Shown: positions 32,131 through 44,100 of the stretch, piece after piece
How the letters are laid out: each line of letters opens with the position of its first letter
Numbering within the stretch: position 1 is the first letter of the stretch
Source: Cinnamomum chago
Taxonomy: Eukaryota; Streptophyta; Magnoliopsida; Laurales; Lauraceae
Length of the DNA stretch: 64,000 nt
NCBI GenBank assembly: GCA_038049695.1
Contig: CP142453.1
Location: forward strand, 113,724,001-113,788,000
Reading direction: 5' to 3'
Translations under genes and position numbers: made by a program
The notes under the pieces: generated by a model
The model's input: the letters and a program-made list of their open reading frames with translations, nothing else
The model's database searches: none
Told to the model about the DNA's origin: nothing

Positions 32131-34981
32131 TCAGCAAAGCCCTCTCAGAGAAAGGCCAGATATAAGGATCACCGCACAGATGCTGAAATCCATTGAAACA
32201 GCACTCAAAGCCTTTTGCAACACCAACCCCACCTCCAAAGCCTTGCCAACATTATATGCCCAAGCATCTGTGTTTGCAGCTGCTTTTCTAGCTTCTGCCT
32301 CGGCCTTGTTAGAACCTCCCTTGTTCGTCATTAGTAGTCCAAGCACAAGGGTCACATTAGTCACCAATACCAGATAAATGGGCCTAGAGACTATCATGCT
32401 TGTAATAATGCTATGTCCCAGAGGATTTATGCTGTATGATATAACTGCCAAAAAGGCTATAATGGCAGAACAAATCAGCCGGAAATTCTCAGAAGCTGAG
32501 ATGGCCGAGATGATCTGGTCAGACGTGAAAATTAGCCTTTGATTATTGGGCCGTGGTATCACACGTGGCTTGTCACTGACCACAAGATTTGATGAAGTTT
32601 GAATTGATGAAGAGCCGACGGGATTTGATGAAGCCTGAACTGATGAAGAGATTGATGGTATTACACTGCCATGGGTGTCCAGGAAACTGCTAGCAGCTTC
32701 ATTACTTGTCTCACTTTTCGGCAAAACAATACCAGCAGCATCATCCCTTTCATGGATTGTAGCAACTGCAATAGAAAAGGGATGTATAAGCAATAAAAAA
32801 ATAAGCGAAGAAATAAGACACTCATTTTCATCTTTCAAACCAGAAAACTTCATGGTGACTCATCTACTGTACCCCAGCATAAAAGCACGCCAATCAATCA
32901 TTCCAAATTGTGGTCCTCAGGTACAACACAAAATTTGCACGGACCAGATCACTATAACCATATAAGTAGTTTCCATGATATGGACAATCCAAGTTCATCA
33001 AAGATCAATGGTTACAAAAATGCCCCAGACAAATGGACACTCACCTCTCTCTCACACTCTGAGAGGCTAATTTGGTGGCCAATTTGTTGGCTACACATGG
33101 TGTTCATCGAGTATAGGTTGCAGTCAGTAATTCTGTCTCAGTTGTAGTGCCCTTTTGCTAACAATCAAATCAGCTTTAATGAATTAAAAGTACCAAAGGC
33201 TAAAAGATCATTCAATCGGAATTATTTTTGGGTTACACTCATGCATAAGAAGCCCCACAGTTCCGGCAGTATGGATTGGTGTGCTTGTGTATGCAATGTG
33301 TCACCACAAAGTTTTAAAATGATCATGGGAATCCTTTTGAATCCAATCCCAAATGAACATAGAAGAGAAAAAGTGAAAATCCAGAAACAAGCCAAAAGGT
33401 ACCAGCCATTGCAACTTCCCAAATCCTAGAATAGAACATCAGCAGCAGCAGCATCTATAATGATGATGATGGTTGAAACTGAATCATAATGTAAACCCAT
33501 TCAACTTTACAAAGCGTAATAAATATCAACATAACTGTCTCACCTAAGCAGCATGAAGAAGTAATCATCTTAAGTAATTGTTTTATTCCAGCAGACTTCA
33601 ATCTCTCGCAGAGGATATATACTATCTGTGTAGACTTTCTGATTTTTTTCACCCTAGAACTTGTCTGATTGTACCCAAGATTTTGATGTTTATGCATCTA
33701 AAGCTTTTACGTTTTCTTTTTCGTTCTTTTTATTTTTTTCATTTTTGAGCAGAAAATGCCCATCAAGTGATAGCCAATAAGCAAAGCCAGCATCTGTCTA
33801 CACCAGCACCAAGTTTACCAACTCATGCAGAAGCATCCAGATGGGTCAAAACTCACAAGCCAGCCACTCAGAGCCCATCAACCTACACATTAGTGCAAGC
33901 AATGAAGTCCACATGATCAGGCAAAGACTTGAGCCCAAAGATCCTCAATTTCCTTTATTACCCATAATACTAGTTAGTATGTTTTTGAGTTCTCCTTTTT
34001 CGTGCTTTTACTCGTGGTTTCCCTAGATGGTGTGTATAAAAGGCAATGAGATGAAATGAAAGAGCAGGTTGCTTTGGTTGTGACGAAAGAAAAACGGTCT
34101 CCTCCCTCCCTTGGGTGTAGAGAGAATCCACCACCAATGTCAATGATTCTCTGAGTGAAAGGCATCGAGTGAGTCCATGGACCCTAGAGACCGGGGTGTT
34201 TCCATCATCTTCCTTGTCGCCCCTGATGAGTATCCGCCACTTCTAAGGCATGCTCATCTTGCAGCATTCCACATTTGCATCACCAACCCAAAAGACTTAG
34301 CTTGAGTTTGCTACTTAGTCCTTCAGCATTTGCTTCCCACTCACGTGATTCAACAAAACCTCCATTCATTGCACCATCTCCCTTATGATTTAGGATATAA
34401 AGAGTACATTTCACAATTCAGGACAGAAATATAGTAGTTGAAACTTAAAGTTGACACCCTAAAGTGAAGCATGAAACATGTTATAGTTGACCGTGACCAG
34501 TGATTAGTGTTGAGAAATTCGTTTTGGAACCCATTTCAGTTTGGCTAAGAAACTGATATATTTCAGCGAAATATTTCGAAAAATAAAAAAAATAAAAAAT
34601 ATCAAACAAATATTAAAACTTTATCATAATATATAAACTAATACATTTAATTTATTATATAAAATATGGCTAGACCCGTTTTTTTTATTATATATAGATA
34701 TATTTGCCAAGAAATGGTGAGACCCATTTTTTTATTTCTATAGGATATATTTGCTAAGAAAAGGATATACATTATATATATTTTAGGCCCATTTGTTTTT
34801 TCCCCTACATTGAACGTGAGGACTCAGGATGTGACTCATTTATCATGTGCGCTGCTTATGGGCTTCGGGGATCTGAAGTTTGAACCCATCAAACGAAAAA
34901 TGTGAAAGTGCATTACTTGAAGCTTCACGCCCGTAACACAGTCTAGGGCGAACGAAAGAAAGAAAGCAAGAAAGGAAAAAT

Positions 34982-35015
<34 letters not shown>

Positions 35016-35067
35016 GCCTGGCTTTATAGCCGCTGCTTGTCATGACTATTCGCCATCGCCTTCTCCC

Positions 35068-35124
<57 letters not shown>

Positions 35125-36786
35125 TTTTTCTATTTTTTCCCTGCAACCAGGGGCCAGCCCCTTTCTGTCCTCCCATTTTTTTTATTATGGCCAAAACTCT
35201 AGATTTCTAACATTTTGGCCGAAATCTTGAGCCGAAATGGTCCAAAATTTGGGCCGAACTTTTCTCATGGGGTTGTTCGGTTTGTTTTCATGGCTGAACC
35301 AAAATGAATCTCATAATTCTGCCCGTGACACATATAAAAAGGCTACTGAATGCTAATAGAATCGATCTATGTGCACACGCCTCCTCATTCACCACCAATA
35401 AAACATTTCTTGCACCTTTTTCACCCATTATCCTTATTTCAATAATTGAGCACACATAAAAAAAAAGAAAAGAAAGTAAAAGGTAAAGGCCAGCTTGTGC
35501 GGCAGGCTTCATATGAATTACCTCATAAACATCATATAATGATGCAAGAGAACGTATCCTTGGGTTAGGAGAAGCTGAGCTAATTGTGGTTAAAAAAAAA
35601 GGAAACAGCAAGATTTCAAGGCTCCAAGCCTCGTACATTTCCTCGTACATTCTCATTCATTTAGATGGTGAAGCATATTCTTACCTATCCTCAAAAGCTA
35701 AGCCTGCAACATTATGATTATTTGCATTCTGCACTTTGTAAATACTAATTTTGCTTCTTTTAGAGTTAAATATAAAATGTGAATCCTAATTCCTAGGGCA
35801 AGAATGCAGTATTTCATTCTCATATTCTTGATTTACAGCAACACTCTAATACCTAAATTCTACATTTTCCTACAACTAATTCTGCTAGAGTGATGGCAAT
35901 TTTTCTTTTCCTTTTCAATTCAACTTTCTTGGATTGAATGTACGCATTAATAATGGACCTATATACATATATTTCATGCCGTTACTACTTAAAATTAAGA
36001 TATGGAGGATTGGATGGAGGAGGTGCATGATATTTTGAGTCAAATGGGAGCTTCTTTTCAACATGTTGTAAGGGGGGAAATGCAAAGGAGGGAGTTTTCC
36101 GTTCTTCTATTTCCTTTGATGTTTAATTGTTTTGTTTTTATGTAGATGCTTCTTGTTTCGTGCTTAGATAGACTGTTTTTGACTTCCCTTTGTAATCTTT
36201 TTTGGTGCAATAAATTTTACCATTATAAAAAAATAATAATAATAAGATATGGAGCTTTGGGGATGTACTTATGTGTCAGGTCTTGCATAAAAAGTTATGA
36301 AGCATACCATGTAAAAGGCAGAAAATGGAAATCAGGATGTTCGGATATGAGGAATGCAGTTTTTTCCTTTTTTTTTTTTTTTTTTTTCTTTTGTTTCTAC
36401 ATTGGACTACTGGTGAAAGCAAGACACTACATCCTACAGCGCAAGGATCGATCCCTTGCTTTTCAGTGAAACCAAGGTGCCAACACCGCTAAGATATTAG
36501 TGTGATTGCAAATGTAGGGTGTTATTGTGATGCACATATATATAGCTCTTTCTTCACCTGCAGGAATCCCAGACGGGGCAGTGTGGGAATTTCAATCCTA
36601 GCCATCACAAAACAGGACACCCTGATTGGAGGAGGGGACTGAAAACCCCGCATGGCAGCCATGCGGGAGTCTCATAGGGGAATAAGCTCCTGTACATATA
36701 TCAGTAATTGTGTGGGGAGAGTTATCTCATGGCTTAAGGAGAGGAAATCATCTTATAACCTTATGAGAGAAATTTACAGTTTGTGC

Positions 36787-36823
<37 letters not shown>

Positions 36824-38950
36824 TTGTTCCTAGTTTAGGAGCGGTCCAAGCTTGTGGGGCCCACTTGGTCCCTCCTATGATCAAACTAAGCCTTTCAAAC
36901 CCCCTACCCACCCCTAGCTGAATTGCAAACAGTCCAAATTTAACTGTAATCTGAATCTTGTAGGTTCCCTGATTGATCATGCAAAATCTGAAACTAAACC
37001 AACTTTATCTAACAAGGATTAGACAATTTTGAGGCCCTCACATCACCCATGATTAGATGGTTCCTACTTTTTGTAGACGGGTAGACTTTTAAAAGCCCTG
37101 TGCTCCCCATGATTTCCATGCTTTCAACAGAGCCCCACAGGATAGACCATTTTTAAACTTGTAACAGTCTAGCTGTTCACACACACAGAAGAGATGATAA
37201 TGATGATGATGATGTGGTGCAATGGGTGCAATGAACACACCTTGGATGCACTCAAGGCCATGACAATAATGTGGAGGCGGGGATGGAAAGATCTGAAGGA
37301 GACTTATGGGTGTGCAAAATATCAACCCCATTAGATCATCATAAGCTCTTGAGGTAACTGAGTAATAGGTGGGTCCAGGTGAGTTCATCACACCATAAGT
37401 TCATCTTGCATGTTCGCACATATGTATATATGTAAATAAGTATATATTGATTGGTAAAATTAAAGGTTTATTTATATACCATTGGGAGTCAAACCCATCA
37501 TCACCAAATTTGAAGGGAGTGCTGCACACATATCAAAATACTGAGATACTAAAATCTTTTTAGAACCATCAGTTTTAGAAAACAGAAAACTAATTACAAT
37601 TATTTAGATTTGATAGAGCTATCATATTTCTTTACAATTATTTCATAAATAACAGCGCACTACATGGGTATCCAGCTTCAAAAGAGCTTTCTTGAAACCA
37701 GGATCTTGTCTACAGCATACGCACAACCTAATCAGTCATCAGGGAAGTTGCACAGGACTTGAGAATTGAACAAATCATAATCCTTTTAACTTTCCAACAA
37801 AATGTTTGAGCTGGAGACTGTCATATTCGGCAATAACCCCTTTGGAAAAATGACTCATAAACCATTTTATATTTAAAAAAAAAAAAAAAACTATACAAAT
37901 TGTAATCATAAGGTGTGTGCCCGAAGGACTGCATTTACAGACCAAAGCATTATTTGATAGTCTGCAATAGCAGAATCATCTAAACACATGCACATAAGCA
38001 TTGGAAATGAGGTAAAAATCGATATCAACTTGCATTGCTCAAATTATAGGCCTCAGTGCCCATGAAACAAATAAATGAACCTACTGCTCCAACCTATGGC
38101 AAAAATAATAATAATAATAAAGTGCCAAAGTCCATATCCCATCTACACACAGGACCCAATTTGTACAACTAAAACAGATTTACAAGCATGCCCACAAGCA
38201 CATTGGCCATACAATATAATCATCAACTCCCAAATTATCACAACATGATCGCTTTGTTAATCTCTCGTTGACAATTTGCATTGGACAAGCACATAAATCT
38301 CATAATGCATAAGCATCACCATTTTAGCCTTATTCCACCAATCTCGGGGGTCGGCATTAAAAGGTAATTATAGTGTAGATAATCTCTGCACATTCGTAAT
38401 AGGAAACCCCCATTTTTTTATTTTTTTTTGGTTACATCTGTTTTCCATCATCCATCCCTAATCAATCCAAAGCAAAAACACGAAAAATACATAACATTTT
38501 CATAGCTTTCACAATATAGAGCTTGTTTGTGAGGAATCAATTCAAGGGAAACTCATTTCTGTTGGTAATCTCATCTCCTTATGATGACACCAATAATTTT
38601 ATCTCAATCTCGTTATTAGAAAACCTCCTAATGTTGAATATGCTTATTTGTGGTGGGGGAGCACATTGAGAATGATATGTAATGGAAATCACATGCGGAG
38701 GAAATGAGATTCCATGGAAAGAGAGATGGATGAGAATCTGAAATACATTGTATTTCATGGAGAGAAAGAGGGAGATGAGGATGATGATGGGGATGGGGAT
38801 TTTACCGTCGTTGGTTGTTGGAGGGAGAGAAGGTGTTTGTGGAAAATCCTGTTGAGGTGGGAGAGAATCGGTTTGTCCGGTGATGAAAGCTAGGCGATCA
38901 GATCCTCTGTCTACAATTCTCTTTCGTCGAATTTCTCTCGTACTCGCCAT
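32131..38950 (-). CDS. GET2: GET2/CAML-type receptor of the tail-anchored protein pathway (259 aa, two exons)
   Basis: Exon 1 is 38950-38806 (48 codons plus one base, donor GTAAAATC). Exon 2 is 32765-32131, after the acceptor TTTCTATTGCAG. The phases fit (G + TT = Val49), giving 259 aa. Near the N terminus is a basic cluster followed by a conserved turn, EIRRKRIVDRGSDRLAFITG; yeast Get2 and animal CAML use the same plan (Arg/Lys cluster, then R-L-x-x-I-T-G) to capture the Get3 ATPase. A Ser-rich linker with an internal repeat leads to three membrane segments at about residues 143-162, 176-194 and 238-256. In plants this role belongs to the GET1-interacting protein (from memory, Arabidopsis G1IP). 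Role: docks GET3 at the ER with GET1. An alternative unspliced start at 32853 exists, but its 29 codons look like pyrimidine-rich intron. The intron is about 6 kb and contains a LINE end and a TC tract. Confidence 0.75.
35071..35122. repeat. TC microsatellite in the GET2 intron
   Basis: Uninterrupted TC repeat of about 26 units. A GA tract of opposite strand sense lies 50-90 bases away (34985-35005), so the two could pair in the transcript. Confidence 0.85.
36008..36242 (+). mobile_element. LINE 3' fragment in the GET2 intron
   Basis: A 235-bp insert ending in an A/ATA-rich tail (AAAAAAATAATAATAA), flanked by the exact 12-bp duplication TAAGATATGGAG (35996-36007 and 36243-36254). The stretch GGTGCAATAAATTTTACCATT before the tail is typical of plant LINE 3' ends. 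Family assignment is tentative. Confidence 0.7.
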
Positions 38951-39106
38951 CTCCAAACGCTCTTCCCTCTCTTCTCCTCTGTTTCTTTTCTTCTGAAATG
39001 GTAAAGGAAAGAATGGCACGGATCCCTTTAAAATGAAGAGACATGGATGGATGAAAAACCTTGGGATCATGAAACGTGTCAATTAATAATATCTGAAATG
39101 TCCCAT

Positions 39107-39303
39107 GCCTATTTATTATTATTATTATTTATTTATTTACTTTTATAACGGAGGGTGTCCCCACCTTTGCCCGGACTATTCCGTATGGGCCCAAGAGAGC
39201 CGTATAAATTTTTTGTAGACCTAATGTGATAATACAGTTTCAAATTCTTAGTTATGGGGAGCATACCGTAGTCCTATGTCAACTGAACTAACGCTCATGG
39301 TTA
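39107..39303 (-). mobile_element. tRNA-derived SINE
   Basis: On the minus strand it opens with GTTAGTTCAGTTGACAT (A-box-like) and ends in an AATAAT-rich tail at the 39107 side. Flanked by AAATGTCCCAT at 39096-39106 and 39304-39314, an exact 11-bp match. The 3' body (GGTGTCCCCACCTTTGCCCG, plus sense) resembles the matching part of the SINE at 6297. Confidence 0.75.
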
Positions 39304-39314
39304 AAATGTCCCAT

Positions 39315-40565
39315 TTCAATTATTAATTTCTTTAATCCAAGTCGGATTCTTGTGAAAACATATTTGAAATTTACCTTTTAATGATCAAATTGTATCTTAC
39401 CGAAAAGATTACGGGCTTTATTTATTGAAAAATATTCAAGTTAGAATTAGTTATCACTTATTATATGAGATCTTCTTTTTAGAACCTAACTAGCAACCCA
39501 TCCAAACCTTGCAACCAATAAGGAACCCTGTAATAGTCACTAATCCCAAGGATTGGCACACATCCGAATGGGCTGAACCGTTCGATCGAGGGTTGAATAT
39601 TTTTTTAAATATAAAGTCATTAAACTTGTAGGCCACGGATGAAGGGGTTAAGGGTATGGGTTTGGGGTCAAACTTGATACTTGGGGTGGTCTTGTTCCAT
39701 CACCCCGGTCCCATCTCCAATGGGCCCCACAAAAAAATTCTCATATAATATATGAGAACTAGTTATCACCTGAATATTACCGTTATTTATTATTATTATT
39801 ATTATTACTACTACAACTTCAGCCAAAGGAGTTGGAACACATGAGAACACCCACATACGTGAACAGGGGGTATCCACACATGTGAGGAAGAGCTTGGATT
39901 GATCCATGGACAAGTGGGTGAGAGGTGGGGTTTTTAACCAAGTGGGCAGCCCCTTGATCTCAAATTGGCCCAACAGGGGTCCCACCTGATGGATGGATCC
40001 TGACTAGTAGACCACCATTGTCGGCCAAGGATATGTGGTTGGGATAATAGCACAAACCAAAGCAACTTTGTTTTTTTTTTTTTTTTTTCTCTTCGAGGGT
40101 CCACTTGGATTTCAATCGATGTTTTGCTGTTATTCCACGGTGAGCCCACTGGTAGGGCAGTTTAGATGGTGGTGATTCATTGATGTGGGGTGTCACTTAA
40201 TGATGTTGCATTTTGATATTTAAAGGAATTATATGATTTTGAATCTGGAGTTTATACATGTGGGACCCACCTCCAATAAAATGTGGCCATCTTATCATCT
40301 GAAGTCTGAAGACATGTGGGACCCATCTCGATTCGATCTTGCCCATCTTATCATCTGAATAAATCAGGGGTCACACCTCATGTGATTGTAGACATCTCTC
40401 TCTCTCTCAAAATGCCTGCCAGAACTGCAAGCAGCTTAACTATTCTAGCAAATTGTTTACCATGTTCTGTTATGCGTTTGAGACCATGCATTAATTGGAA
40501 ACCACATTAGATTGGAACAAAGTTCTTACTTTTCCATTCCCAGTGAATGCAAATTAGTAATTTTG
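39315..40565. other. intergenic, no gene seen
   Basis: AT-rich with TTA/ATT repeats near 39785-39810 and a T run at 40069-40088. No coding region supportable between the GET2 start and the CLP1 end. Confidence 0.5.
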
Positions 40566-40929
40566 ATTTGGGTCAAGTAAGAAAATCTATACCCAAGAAT
40601 ATTGGTGTGTGTGATTCCACTAAAGCAGAAGTGCTAGCTATTCTAGAAGGTCTTAAGTTGAGTTAATCCGTGGCGATTCCAATTTCATTTTAATGAAATT
40701 AGAGAGTTATTGACCAACATAAATGTTTTTTTTTTTCATGTGTTTAGATCCGCTAATTCCTTAGTGGATGTATTAGCCAAGAAAGGGGTCAATAGGTTGA
40801 TTCCTTGGGTGGGTGTGTTATTGTAATTGAGGTTGCGCTGGTGCATCTCTCTTGCACCTTCCCGTTTCTTTGTTTTGATTTTCTCTCTCCCCCTTTTTTC
40901 TTAATGAAATCTTTTGTTACCGCTTCAAA
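40566..40929 (+). mobile_element. LINE 3' end with RNase H remnant
   Basis: Encodes a decayed RNase H piece (STKAEVLAILEGLKLS, later NSLVDVLAKKGVNRLIPWVG) broken by stops. Ends in the LINE-like terminus CTTAATGAAATCTTTTGTTACC followed by CGCTTCAAAAAA. No target duplication located, so the 5' boundary is approximate. Confidence 0.65.
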
Positions 40930-41137
40930 AAATATATATACAACAGCAAAATGTATGAACTAGCCATCCTGCCAAAATATTCAAATCTATTCTTATTTAT
41001 GATAATATCAGACCACCCTGATCAACAAGCCCAGCTCCAACTAAAGAACAGGAGCTTCATCAAAAAAGATGTGAAGCACTAGGGTGATAGGAGCAATGAT
41101 GTACAAAAAGATGAACAAAGATAAACTCTCCTAAATG

Positions 41138-44100
41138 TTAACTCTCCAGCCATGTCAGGCTTCCTTCTATCAAGTACCTGCTCGGAAGTTCGCCAGGGCA
41201 TGGTGCAAGATAGGTAATCTTCTTCCTGTATCATAAACAAAGATTCACTTTCCACCGAAACCAGTATAAATAATGTGAATACCATGATCACAAATGAAAG
41301 AAATACCTCTGGATGTCAATATCTGTGATATAGATGAACCCAGCCACATTGCTGCAACAAAATTAACAGAATGTTTTTTTTATCGATCGGTAATGGGTAA
41401 ATTGTATTAAAGATGGAGAGAAAATTACAAGATTTATAGAGGTGCCGTATAGAAAAAGCAGCAGCATAGGTATAAGAGAACTAATCCCCAGTGCTATAAG
41501 ACAGGAAATTACATGATAGGTGCAATCGACGACGACAGATTTTATCTCGTTCAAACAAAAATCAACAGAAATTGCTACCAAACACAATGGAAGATAAGGC
41601 AGACACTGCTACCATCATATAATCAATAATTGGGTAAAAGGCACACAACAAATCATTGTTTTTCAAAGTGCACAGCATAATCAATCATACAGTTCATTTT
41701 GGCCAAGCATTTTATACAATACGGCACAACTTTCCACAATCCAGACTGTTCATATCCTAGGATCCTCTCAAGTTCCTATAGTCTCAATCATCCCACTTTT
41801 GGTTCTTTTTACAGAGGTTTTTTATTTGCAAGCCAATATCATAGGGCTGCAATTGTCCCGCAGAGGATCTCTTTATGCAATGCATCTGCAGATGGCGACT
41901 CCAAATAAATGGTCTAGATCTCACTGGAAGATGGGTTCAACCTCGAGAACATGCTCAGCCTGTAAAAACTTAGGATTTGCTTAGGCCTTAAGTTGTGTAT
42001 TTTCCCTTCCAAAAGAGATACAGACCATTATACATGTCTTCCCTTTCTTTAAAATAGCTTGATTATTTCAAGAAAAAGCTCCTTGCTTTTACGTTTCTCA
42101 TTTTTGTTTAATTAGTATTTAGTAGTAACGGAATTACGAAAGGGGGTTGGTCTTTTCAATTTTGGAGAAGGCTGGGGAGGTAATGCCATGATTTACCTGG
42201 AGATAATTTGATCTTGTTCTTTGGCATATGAAATGGCAAGAACTAAATGTAGCAAATCACGATTGATATTAACAGGAACCAGCCGGGTAGGGTCAGCTGA
42301 AGGCTCTGCCCCAATAGGAAGAGCTGAACGTGGTGCCTGTGGCCCACCACCAATTCGGAAAACAAAAAAATCACTGAAACTAGCAACATTGGAATGAGGT
42401 GACAGATCACTGTTGAGACCATAGAAGTATTCCTGTAATAGCAGCATGATGCAGACTGAATCAACATTCTATTTGGCAAAAACAGAAGAAAGGAAAATTA
42501 ACTCAAACAGTAGACCACTAAAAAAATTATTATAGTCATTGACTGCAGAAACAATATATAATTGAAAAAACCACAACATTTATGAAAATTACCGCCACCA
42601 TTTTAGAGTTCAGCAAGTCACCAGTAAAAAGCCATCTTGGACCCTCTTTCTCCTCATTATTACTATTATAAAATAACTAATTTGAAAGATTCACAGACAA
42701 ATATTGACTAAAAAGGTAATTCAGACAGACACACCAAATAAGACAAATTGGAAACTGTAACAGCTACAATTTAGAACAAGATAATTACATGTTCCCAGAC
42801 AAGGCATTTGCAGAGCATCCACAACCTTGACTTTAGAACGGGTAGACCATGGTTTCGTGACCAAGACTGTCACAATCTAATGGGTCCCAACAAGTGGACA
42901 ATAGATCATAACCAAAAATATCCCAAAACAGAAGCTTCTTCATATCTAGTAATCGCTTCCCACAGAGAGACCTACTAAATAGGCAGATCACGAGCAATTG
43001 TCCTCACCTTAGCAATTTCATGATCCAAGGGTACTACAAAACATACATACCTCAGGATCTTATAATTCCTCAGAGAAAAAGGGCATAGAAATTGGGAAAA
43101 CTCAAGTTCCAGTGTAAATGAAAGAGAATTTTTACTGCACAGGTAATAGATTACCAAAGAAAACAACTTCACAGTTTGAAGGTTAACAATAGAAGAGTCC
43201 ATAACTAACCAGATAAAACTGAGACCATAGTTAAGGAACTTAAACTTGCTGAAGCAAGAAACCTTGTCTGAGTCAACTTGTTTTGCAGGAAGTCAAACAA
43301 AGTACCATTCCACAAAAATAAAAAAAAGGGAAAAACAAAAGGCAGCGTTCAAATGTTATACATATTTCCAAACAATAATTATTCTTTTATCAGCATCCAA
43401 ACAAGAATTATTGAAAATATATATAATTCATACTGACATAATTAAGCAAAAAAAAAAAACATACTTCACCACTATCGCAATCATCTTTATGCATCTCCAT
43501 CAACATGTACATATGCATGTATGATAAAGTATTATTTGATGTAGTTTTCATGGTTACAGAGAAATTTTTCTCCATCACTATACATGTATATGAGAATATT
43601 CACCATCCCATCTCCTCCAGACATCAAGTTGCAAAAATTGTGACCCATCTAGTGGGCACCATGGAATTGTGAATGGGCCATAAATGAAAAATCACACGGG
43701 TTGAATGATCCAAACAATATTGGATCCCATTCACAATGAATAGATTAATCAGATGATACTATCTGAAAAATCATGAGATACGCAAAGGACCCACCAAATG
43801 GATGTCCTGTACCACAATACACAAGGTCTGGTGGAGATGGTGAGTGATAGTTCATCTGGTGTGATGTTATGAAAACAGGCTCTTTTACATGCATGATGTG
43901 GCAAAAAACTAATTGTATATGTAAACCGCAACAGAGATGATGGTCTCCAAAAACATGATAGAGATGAAATGTTTCTTTTACCCTTATTTTATAGCTTCTG
44001 GCCTTCTGCCGGACCTTAGGATTTCTCGGGACAACACCTCCCGACTTGTGAAGTTTCACAACATCCACATTTGACTTGCTCTTCAATACATCCTTTAACA

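Noticed and set aside
33045-33107. Possible first exon of the GET2-like gene (ATG at 33107, donor GTGAGT at 33044)
   Set aside because: It ends in phase 0, which does not fit the phase required at 32765; the exon at 38950-38806 fits and supplies the family N terminus.
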